Below, piece by piece: positions 52,773-61,534 of a stretch of 64,000 nt of DNA (its first letter is position 1; each line of letters begins with the position of its first letter). The position numbers and the translations under genes are program-made. A model generated the notes under the pieces. The model saw only the letters and a list, made by a program, of their open reading frames with translations, was not told the origin of the DNA and made no database searches. The stretch is from Symbiodinium sp. CCMP2592 (lineage: Eukaryota > Sar > Dinophyceae > Suessiales > Symbiodiniaceae): contig CAJNDT010003112.1 in the NCBI GenBank assembly GCA_905221615.1, positions 62,001 through 126,000 on the forward strand, given 5' to 3'.

Positions 52773-52859
52773 ATCGGCACTCTTACCCTGAACCCTGAAC
52801 CCTAAACCCTAAGCCTTAAACCCTAAACCCTAAACCCGAAGTAACCCTTGAATTCCCAG

Positions 52860-52931
52860 ATTGGTTTCCTGAACGAGAAGATCGAAGAGAGGATGCCGGA
52901 GCAGTTTGGCTCGTCCACAAAGCTTCTTCAG
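52860..52931 (+). CDS. Candidate internal exon
   Basis: GAATTCCCAG|ATT opens exactly 24 codons, IGFLNEKIEERMPEQFGSST and KLLQ, ending CTTCAG|GGGTTTAGGG. C-type repeat precedes directly and G-type follows directly. Among the clearest islands. Unknown protein. Confidence 0.55.
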
Positions 52932-53223
52932 GGGTTTAGGGTTTAGGGTTGCTTCTTCAGGGGTTCTATTGGGGATTCTGGGGACCTCGGACATGGAGAG
53001 AACGTTTAGCCTGTAATTTTTGAATTTTGAAATCAGATCTTGCTCAGAGAAAGTTTGAGTTTTGTTTGTTTGGGGCATGGTTAAAAGGACATGGCAACCA
53101 GAAGAATACCAGGTTCGAGTATTGAAGAAGAGACAAAGGGCATCGCAGCCAGAAAATATGTCAGGTTCGAGGCATTCTGGGCTGCACCAGAGAGGGGCGG
53201 AATAGTCTGGAAGGCAGGGTAAC

Positions 53224-53327
53224 GGTTGATGATATAAATCCTGCATTACCCATAATAAGGAATATACTATACCATAATTCCCATAGTTTAGGGTCCCTAA
53301 GGTAATGCAGGATTTATATCATCAACC
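53224..53327. mobile_element. Hairpin element, family 4 (TGATATAAATCCTGC type)
   Basis: GGTTGATGATATAAATCCTG and CAGGATTTATATCATCAACC are perfect inverted ends. Confidence 0.9.
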
Positions 53328-53810
53328 GAAGTAGCCCTAAACAAGTGTATTTCCGGAACCAAAATAGGAACGGGGTACAAGAAGGATCCACTAGAGTTAT
53401 AGTTGGTTCTAGCAATGCCCGAGGTATGTACTACCTTACTTACCTTAAACCCTCTTTCCTTATATGCCCATTGTACGTTGAAGTATATCCAGACCCTGAA
53501 GTAAAACTGACGGTGTCGATGTTTAGGGTTTCGGGTTCTGGAGAGTTCGCTAGGTCTTGGGCTTCAGGCACCTGCTTTCATGCATCGCCTCACACTTATC
53601 AGCTCGTGATACAGCACTCCAGCCCAAACTCTAAGCACTTCCAAAAACTCACACGCCTCCACATGAACACAGCCCCAGAGTAAACACAGGCCCCCACTCT
53701 AAACTGCCCAATCCCCCAAGCCAGAAACCCCAATGCCTAAACGCTAAGCCCCAGACCTTAAAGCCCAAACCCCAATCCCTAAATCCTAAACCTAAAGCCC
53801 TTAAACTCCT
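53328..53810. other. No supported gene
   Basis: A 112-codon + frame (53345-53683) contains TTTAGGG-derived codons and no domain. C-type repeat occupies 53690-53805. Confidence 0.45.
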
Positions 53811-53814
53811 TCAG

Positions 53815-53914
53815 GTTCCAGCAGAAGTTCGACGTCGTCGTCGCCGGGGATGGCCCTGTCCCCCCACTGGCCTTCCGCGCCATCGGCGCGGCGCCGGGGT
53901 CAGAAGAGCCGAGC
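53815..53914 (+). CDS. Candidate exon, resembles the region before a DEAD-box Q motif
   Basis: AACTCCTTCAG|G opens FQQKFDVVVAGDGPVPPLAF and RAIGAAPGSEE. DEAD-box RNA helicases have a conserved F/Y...V.G...P.P...F..... segment just before the catalytic core, and the order here matches it. No Walker A or DEAD motif was found nearby, so this is a weak inference. C-type repeat upstream. Confidence 0.4.
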
Positions 53915-53919
53915 TGAGA

Positions 53920-55270
53920 GCCGCGGTGAGAGAAGCTAACATAATGGTGTAAGAAGAGTTTCGGTCTTTATGGGGATTTGTAGGGTTTGAAAAGGTTTTT
54001 GTAATTTTTGTGGTTGGGGGTTTAATGTTGCTTTGTAGAGTGTAAGACTGTGAGACCGATTCAGTCATTGGTCCTGAAACAGGTCGCTCTTGAGTTATCG
54101 CAGGGTGTATACTTCCAAAACAGTCTTTGTCATAAGCCCTAGGTTCCAAGTTTTTAAATCCCAGCTCGTCAGCCCCAAAGCCCAATTCCCTAATCCAGGC
54201 TCTCGCAAACCTCAGCTCCTTTTGGGACGAGACTTGCGGCAGACAAAAAGGGGGCGATGCTTCTTTTTTGCTGGGTGTTGGTGCAGGGGCACTATAGGAT
54301 ACCATACCATGCCATAAATACCATACTATACTCCACTCTACTATGCCATAGCGCAAAGCGCTGTTGCAATGTTGAGGCACCTTTATATGGTAGCTTGGTA
54401 TTCCTGCTTGCGTTCTGGGCCGTGTCACAAGCTTCTCTACGTAGGACCCTGTAAACATGAGACTCTAAACTTGTAAATCCCCATCTCTGAAGCTTGCATT
54501 CTCAACCCTAAACCTCAAAGCCTGAACACTCGAACCTACACATTGTGACCCAAAGCCCAAACAACCTAAACCCTCAATCGTTGCACTCTAACGACTCCGA
54601 AGAAGTCTTGGAAGCATTGGAGCCGAAACCTAAACCTAAAACCTGGCTTAGTGTTTACGCCTGCAGCCCCAAATCTGAGCTCAAAACGCCAAGAAATTCT
54701 CCCTGAGGGCCAAAGAAGCGGCGAAACCCTCCAAGTTAAGGATTTAGGGTTGCGAAAAAAAGCAAAACACAAAGCCCTTGAGCCCTTGCAGTTTAGGGTT
54801 CGATGGGGCTTTACCTACACCAGCTCAAGCCCTAAGGCGCCTAAGCAGAAGCCTCTCGCCAATGTTTTAGCGTTACTTTGGGGTTTTGTTAGCTTTAGAG
54901 TTTCGCAAGCAGAGCCCGAGACAGTCAACCCAAAGTTGTAAACCCGGCGCCGTAAACCGGAAGCCCCACACCCTCCACCCTGAACTCTCAATGGCCTGAA
55001 AGCCTGCATGCCAAAACCAGTAAGACAGTAAACCGCCAAACACTGCGGAGCCCTAATATCCTGAAGCCTTACAGCTAAGACCCTAAACGCTGGTCGGTAA
55101 AACCTCATAAATGCTCAATGCCACATTAAAGCCATGATGTTTACCCCCAAAGAAGCACTTTAGAGAGCCCCCTAAAACGCTTTATGCCACCACATATAGC
55201 ACCTTTGACCCGCAAACACGCCAGCACGAAAACTCGCAAAGCCTAGGCCCTACAGGGGGCCCTTTGCTCA
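53920..55270. other. Gene-poor
   Basis: Unique and degenerate sequence. A + frame at 54651-54941 contains a possible exon (KRQEILPEGQRSGETLQVKD) followed by TTAGGG-like units. Frames on the two strands overlap, so none is called. Confidence 0.35.
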
Positions 55271-55274
55271 CCAA

Positions 55275-55349
55275 ACCCTCCGCTCCGAGGTGTGGAAGTT
55301 CTTGGGGTTCGATCCGACGACACCGGAGCACCTGCAAGAGGAGTTCGAG
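55275..55349 (+). CDS. Candidate exon
   Basis: TLRSEVWKFLGFDPTTPEHL and QEEFE are open in a GC-rich island after a C-type unit; the donor is unclear. Strongly protein-like residue use. Unknown protein. Confidence 0.45.
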
Positions 55350-56455
55350 TTATATAGGTTACATGAGGGATAGGTAGCTTTGCAAGGGCCACAATGTGAG
55401 GCTTTGTAAAAGTCTATCTCTATCAGGGCTTTATCGGCATTTACAAGAGTTTAACTAGAGAAGTTCTACAAGGATTCTAAATGCAATGGTTCGTGAAGGG
55501 GTCTCACCAGGATTCTATGCGTTCAGCGTCAGAGCTTTGAGGTCTGGGGCATATTCTTCTTAATATCTTATTGTATCTTTGCCGATAGGAGGGGTGCTCG
55601 GGTTTTGGGGTTTTTAGATTTCGGGGCTTATGGTTCAGGAGTTTTCATGCTTAGGCATTGGCGGTCCGCAGCATGTGGCAGTCCTTCCTGGGATCCTTAC
55701 GCAAAGCATTCAAAACTCAATGTCGGAATTAGGGTCCCTAAGGCCCCAGACACAAACCCTAAACGCTTCTTTGCGGAAGATCCCTCTTGCTAGTGTTTCG
55801 AGTCACAGAAGGCCTGTGGTCTCTAGTGACAACATTGATCTCCTGTGTGAGGCTTCGTTTGGGTGGTGGTCTATGTCAGGTAGATATATACCGGAAATGC
55901 TTTGCTAAAGCCTAAGCCATTAGGAAAAACCCGAGCAAGGTTTCAAGTTTGGACTGCTAGGATATCTTTCCGAAACCTTGAGCCCTAACCCATAAGCGGC
56001 AAAATCAAATCGTAAAACACCAACCCTCCCTAAACCCTAAACCTTCCGGAAGAGGAGCATGCCGGCGCCATCTACACCACTTTGCTGTGCTGGCCCTCCT
56101 GTGTCACAATCCCAGGGGTTTAGGGTTCAGGTCTTACTGCGGGGGGCTTTGATATTTTGCCCTGTTTGCCTTGATTTTGGGCCTCAGGGTCTTTAGAGTC
56201 TTTAGAGACTTGGAAGCTTTGTTTTAACTTGGCTCTGTTAGGGTTTAGGGTTTACAGGTAATATTGTGCGCAGCTTGAGAAGCGCGTGTTGTTTTTGTGT
56301 TATCAGAGAATAGGGCAGCAAGTACGCCGGAGCCGGCTTACTTCCTCGGCAGACCTCCAATTATTCCATGTGGAGCAGTTTCTTGCAGTTTTGTCGGCAA
56401 CAACATGAAGGCTCAGAAGGACCTCTTCGCTGAAACACTTGAGACCTTCACCACC
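55350..56455. other. Mixed region with two possible small exons
   Basis: An island at 56042-56117 (LPEEEHAGAIYTTLLCWPSC), between C-type and G-type repeat, and one at 56306-56455 (RRSRLTSSADLQLFHVEQFL; then NMKAQKDLFAETLETFTT in another frame) may be exons. The frames change between them, so borders are unresolved. Confidence 0.35.
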
Positions 56456-57000
56456 CTAAACCCAACACCTGAATCCTAGTTCCTACATCCCAGCATCCGA
56501 ACCCAAAAACCTAAGCCTAAAACCCCAAACCCGAAAACCTAAATCAACAACCCCGGACCCAACATCCAAAACACCACACCCTATACCCTAAACCTTAAAC
56601 CCTACACCCGGAACCCAAAACCACAAACCTTAAAACACTAAACCCTAATCTAGCATCCTAAATCCTAAGCATGAAAATCTAAGCCCTAAGCCCTACACCT
56701 AGACCTAAGCCTAAACCTCAATAGACTAAGCCCTCGTCTAACATCATAACTAAGCACCAAAGTCTAAACCCAAAGCCCTAAACCTAAAATCTGAAACATC
56801 TTAAACTCCTTCAACTCAAACCCCAAGACCCTAGTTAAATCCTAAACCCCAAACCCTTAACCCTGTAAACCCTGAAGGCCCTGAAAGCCCTAAACCCTAA
56901 AGACTAGACCCTAAACCCTAAAAACCTAAACCCCAGTCCAACCTAAACTCGTTAAACTCAAACCCCAAAAGCCCAGTTAAATCCTAAGCACCAGCATCCA
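56456..57000. repeat. Degenerate CCTAAAC block upstream of the dehydrogenase gene
   Basis: About 540 bp of CCTAAACC/CCTAAGCC-like units ending six bases before the ATG. No promoter motif recognised. Confidence 0.9.
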
Positions 57001-57005
57001 ACATC

Positions 57006-58356
57006 ATGGCGTCTCGCCTTGGCAGCCTCCACCGGCAAGTCGCCAGAAAACCCTTAGCCGGTCTCTCGGCTATCGTCACCGGCTCTACCAGTGACTGGGT
57101 AGGCCTTTAGGATACATTGTTCTCCTCTTTCTATGTGTTTTTTGTTTGGCCTTTTAGCCTATTGGGCTTAAGATGATGCTGTAGAGCCAAGTTTTTATGT
57201 GTTTTTTGTTTGGCTTATTGCGCTTAAGATGATGCTTTAGAGCCAACGACAGTAGGTGGTATTGGACTTGGGATTGCCCAGTGCCTGGCCATGGAGGGTG
57301 TCTCCGTCGTGATGAATCTTGACCGTGTTTTTGATGGGCTTTTGGGACTTTAACTCTCAGTATTTCTCTATCATTCCCATCATGGCGGCTAAGGAACGGG
57401 CTCGGGAAGGAGGAGGACATCAATGCTGCCGTGGCATCTGTCCGTGAGCGTGCAGCAGCCTTCGATCAGTTTGCCGCTAAGAACGAGATCACAGTCCCCG
57501 GGCCCACTGTTGTCACTAGCCATGGGGCGAACTTGATGAAGATCACTGAGATGAAGCAGTTAGTTTCATTTGCAAGGAGCCAAGATGCTTTTGGAAAGCA
57601 CCACGATGGCAAGATCGATATCTTGGTCAACAATGCTGGGATCCAGCATGTGGCCCCTATTGATGACTTCACATCGAAGGCCTGGGATCGAGTCATTTCC
57701 CTCAACCTGAGCTCAGTCTTCCATATGACTCGGCTGGTTCTGCCCTCCATGAAGGAGAACAAGTTCGGTCGCATCATCAACATTGCGTCGGTCCATGGCT
57801 TGGTGGCCAGTACAAATAAATCTGCCTATGTTGCTGCCAAACACGGCGTCGTGGGCCTCACGAAAGTCACGGCACTGGAGACTGCTACGGAAACCAACCT
57901 GACTTGCAACGCTGTTTGCCCGGCCTGGGTTCTTACGCCGCTCGTTGAAGCTCAGGTTCATGCCCGGGCGAAGGACTATCTGGTTCTTAGTAGGGAATGG
58001 GGGAATGGAGCCCTATGATAGTCCCTTAAGGTCCCTTATAGTAGTCCATTAAGGTTCCTTATAGTAGTCCCTTAAGGTCCTTTGTAGTAGTCCCTTAAGG
58101 TTCCTTATAGTAGTCCCAAGGTCCCTTATAGTAGTCCCCATAACCCATTCCACCATACCCTACTAAGAGCCAGACAGAGGAGGAGGGTATCTCTGTGGAC
58201 GAGGCCAAGGGCCTCCTGATTGGCGAGAAGATGCCCACGAAGGACTTCGTTGCCGCGGAGGAAATCGGCAGAGCCTGCGCTTATTTCTGCGACCCTGAGA
58301 ACAAGGGAAGCACTGGAACTATCCTTACCGTGGATGGCGGCTGGATCAGTCAGTAA
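57006..58356 (+). CDS. D-3-hydroxybutyrate dehydrogenase-like short-chain dehydrogenase, four exons
   Basis: It probably interconverts 3-hydroxybutyrate and acetoacetate with NAD. Exons 57006-57090, 57256-57313, 57394-57982 and 58168-58356 give a 306-residue protein. An alternative third intron 57974-58173 gives 301. Intron 1 is A|GTGACT...AG and intron 2 AT|GAATCT...AAG (GA-AG, known in dinoflagellates). Intron 3 is a hairpin element. Motifs: TGSTSGIG (25-32), NNAG (127-130), Ser180, Tyr193-XXX-Lys197, and the C-terminal DGGW typical of this family. About 20 N-terminal residues before the fold are basic and could be a mitochondrial presequence (inference). The assignment rests on motif order and the VCPAWVLTPLVEAQ segment. 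Another SDR specificity is possible. Confidence 0.85.
57091..57255 (+). other. Intron 1 with internal duplication
   Basis: 165 nt, GT-AG, both sides AG|GT. It holds an imperfect direct repeat of about 55 bp (57132-57190 and 57196-57245; shared TATGTGTTTTTTGTTTGG and CTTAAGATGATGCT). No telomere-like sequence. Confidence 0.8.
57314..57393 (+). other. Intron 2, non-canonical GA-AG
   Basis: 80 nt beginning GAATCTTGACC and ending GGCTAAG. This is the placement that keeps phase and gives VVMNGLGKEED, matching VVLNGFG of the family. Confidence 0.75.
57980..58173. mobile_element. Introner-like hairpin forming intron 3
   Basis: CTGGTTCTTAGTAGGG at the left and CCCTACTAAGAGCCAG at the right are inverted with one mismatch, then GAATGG and CCATAC. 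Between them, a unit of about 20 bp (AGTCCCTTAAGGTCCCTTAT) recurs about six times. The ends resemble family 6 (GGTTAGTAGGGAATGG). Coding resumes in phase on removal, by GT-AG (57983-58167) or GA-AG (57974-58173). Confidence 0.85.
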
Positions 58357-59840
58357 GGAAGCATAAAGAAAAAATGTAGAAGTAGTTGCAGCCGCTGCAT
58401 CTTAAGATTTCAGGTAGAAGTGCTGCTTACTTATGTTGGGTTTTGTAAGGCAAAGGTCTCTCTCTCTCTCTCTGTCTCTCTCGCTCTCACAATCTATTTC
58501 CGCGAGGGCTTGTCTTCCTCAGGCAGCTTTGGATCACTTGTGCGTGCATACATACACCTCGTCTAGCTAAGCCCCGATCCGTTCTAGACCCTTCAGCCGA
58601 TGCCAGCGGCTATTATTCATGGCGGCAGCCGGCCTTGAGCACTGAGCCCTCAGCTTCAGGCCATGTCTCTGGCATTTGCAGGTTAGGTTTCGGGAAATTG
58701 GCTTACATAGGGTTCAGAATGTTAAAGTATCGTGGTGTAGGATTCACCGTTCGGGTTTGGGGTTACGCAGAGATTGGGGTTGATAACTTGAATCCTAGTG
58801 TTTAGGGTAGCCGAGAGAAGGAGTCTCTGGGTTCTTGGTAATCCAAAAGGCCCTAAACCCTGAACCCCTCGCTGACTCCATAAAACCCTACTAGACACAC
58901 TCCATGAAACCCTAAATCCGTCAACTCCGTCAAGCACAAAACCCTAAAGCTCTTACTACCTAGCCTGTGTGCGGATGGACTTTGTCTCTGTCCATGGGGT
59001 CCTGGGCAAGACAGGAAGGATGTGCATGGCCTTTGTAAAGCAGTCTGTGTAGTGTACTTTCCTGAAATTGTTCGTGCTTCAATTAGAATCGGTTTTGGGG
59101 TATATCATTATGTTATGCTTTCACAATTGTAACAATGAGCCGTAGGGATTACTGACTATTCAGGCGTCTAGTTGTGCCCAATGAGCTGTCACTTGGAGTA
59201 GTGTGGAACGAAACGGTGTCTCTTTTGATGACAGTTTTACTGTTGGGTTTTGGCTTTGTAGTCTTGCACTTTGGTCTGGTTGGGGGTTGAGGTTGGGCTT
59301 CTAGCGTAAGCTGGTTTAGAGCCAGATGAAGCCTCTGTGCATCAGGCAAATTACATCCCATCGGAAAGAAACAGTGACAGTTCTTCAAGGCATTTGTGTC
59401 GCTACATGGGGGTCCGAGTATTTCCTGACTATGGGATTGCTGCTTCTAAAGCTCTGGAGTCTTTGAGCCCGTTTTGCTGAACCGAATCCCTACACCATAT
59501 ATTGTGAACCTTTTATCTGAAGCTTAGTGAGGCCCCAGCCCCTTATCTTTGAGAGCCTTATACTACGAGGCGCTCCACTACACCCTAAACCCCAAACCCT
59601 AAACCCTAATCCCTAAACCCTAAACCCTAAACCCAAACCCTAACCCTAAATGCAAGCCACCGGCTCAGGCCCTTAGCCCTGCACCCCAACAAGCCGACTC
59701 CACCACTTCACAACCCCCCAGATCCTTGGGACCTACTCAGAGGATCATGGGGCTTAGTAAGTATGGTTATAAGTACCCGAATTGGGCTTATAAGTAGTTA
59801 TAAGTATAGCTACCCTACTTCTTACCCTGGTTACTGAAGT
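58357..59840. other. 3' flank and repeat-rich sequence, no gene
   Basis: CT microsatellite (58459-58492), C-type patches (58850-58950), a compact C-type array (59582-59655) and a loose fold-back (59757-59832, AAGTATGGTTATAAG). Short overlapping frames only. Confidence 0.5.
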
Positions 59841-59843
59841 CGG

Positions 59844-59918
59844 GCCTTCGACCAGGCCCTGATGTCGGCCGGGATGAGAGGCAGACTGCTCGGGCTTGCT
59901 CTCCGAATGAAGCCGGCC
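59844..59918 (+). CDS. Candidate exon
   Basis: AFDQALMSAGMRGRLLGLAL then RMKPA is open to TAG 59919. The last telomere-like tract of the window lies just upstream and a short G-type unit just downstream. Unknown protein. Confidence 0.4.
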
Positions 59919-59949
59919 TAGAGACAACGGTTCTTGATGTTGATGGGTT

Positions 59950-61534
59950 TAGGGGTTCTTTATGTGTTCACAGGAGTTGATGTCCAGGCGGATGTAGCGG
60001 CTAAAGGATTCAGGTCTTGGAGGTCTCGGGTCAGGGAAGGATCAAGAAACCGAGCTTAAAAGCCCCAAGCGAAGTTACCCTCAGCTTCGGAATATGCATT
60101 CTGCCACAAACCCTCCAACTCAGCGGCTGGCCCGCTGCAGGGGTCGGGCTGGTGGGGAGTTTTGCCTTCAGACCCGTAGCGTTAGAGCCTACATGCCGAG
60201 TTTGGCTCGAAGAAGACCCCCGAGCCCTGCAGCCCCTAGTGTTGGTCTTAGGCTCCCCGAAACGGAAGTGCAAGGCCACATGTAGGCCCTGCATGTCGAT
60301 CTTTATCCAACGAGCACGACGCGTAGGACAGTGCACCTGCACAGGCTGACCTCCGAACTTTGGTGCCGGCTCTCTGGCAGAAAGAGCAAGGCCGCGCCTC
60401 TCTTGGATGTTGCAGGGAGCAGGGCTTAGGGCACGGCGAACTCCAAACCTGAACTGAAACCGTTGAGGCAGGCGCAGAGTGCAAGGTGAAGATTCGCACA
60501 TCCCCGCCAAAATAGACCTGGACCATGATGGATCGCGCAGGTTCAGGGACGACAGTATACAGTCTAGAGTTTGTATTTGGGGTTCGAGGTTTAGGGTTTG
60601 TCGATGTCTTTTGTTCAGGATTTCTTGGCTAGTTTGTTGGCAGCCGTCAGACACATATTGAAGTTCGGGATCGGGAAGGCCCGCCGTGTGAGTGCGCGCT
60701 TTCACTCTTGATGCCACATGACTCCTGTGTTGGAAGAGTCTTTTTGATGCTGGTGGCTGGTGGGCCATGTCCGAAGATAAAGGTGCTTTTCGCAGAGGTA
60801 TCCTAAACTCGACACACCGAACTGCAACTCCCTGTGCGCAGGACAGCGCTGACTTCGATCGACGACAGCTCTTGATGAGTGCAATTTGCGATGCATTTTA
60901 GCATGGCATGTTGCAGGACGCCACACGACGTGTGCACGTTGCATGCTTGCCTGACGGAGGGTGGGAGTCGAGGGCAGTCGGATTCAGGGGCGTGTCAGGG
61001 CATCTCTGAACTTTCAACCTTTGCGAAGGTGACATGGGTTCTTCCGGCGTTTGTCGAACTGAGGCAGCCTGTACTCCATCCGGACACGATTCGGGACGAG
61101 GCTGGCAAGTATGAGCGTTGCAAGTCGTAGCTTTGCTCGTCACATGTCATATGAGATCAGGGTGTCATATGAGATCAGGGACCGGGCTGCGAATCATTAG
61201 TTCAGGTTCGCCGGTCTCAGTGCTGCTTGCTTCGTGGGGCTTCACCACGAGCCCCAAGCATCTCTGCATGCCAGGCTGAGTGCGAGCCGCGGAGCTGCAC
61301 CAGGCAAGTCTGTCCAAACCGTCACCTTCACTCATGCACCAAGGGCCGACGCATGTCGAGAAGCCTCTGCCAGCCTGCTTTTGCACTTGGATTGTGGATC
61401 CTGTTGCAAGATTTGTCTCTCACAAAATGCACTGATGTTCTTGAAGTGACAGCAAGTGTAGACGCAGGTAATCTAGCTTAGCCGCAGAGCTTATGGTCTA
61501 GCGCTTTGAGATCCATTCGCCACCTGCAGTTGCC
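59950..61534. other. Repeat-free upstream region of the dynamin-like gene
   Basis: GC-rich unique sequence almost without telomere-like units or hairpins. Overlapping frames on both strands (60017-61481) are not separable into a gene; upstream exons are possible. A perfect 18-bp tandem duplication TGTCATATGAGATCAGGG lies at 61145-61180. Confidence 0.4.

Noticed and set aside
53110-55320. GGTTCGA-like boxes suggesting tRNA genes
   Set aside because: No matching A box or cloverleaf stems could be built around them.
57431-58018. Dehydrogenase as a single 195-codon frame
   Set aside because: It begins inside exon 3 and its last codons read into the hairpin intron; conserved parts lie upstream and downstream in other frames.
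59580-59655. True chromosome end
   Set aside because: Telomere-like arrays are short, degenerate, in both orientations and internal throughout, so they are interstitial.
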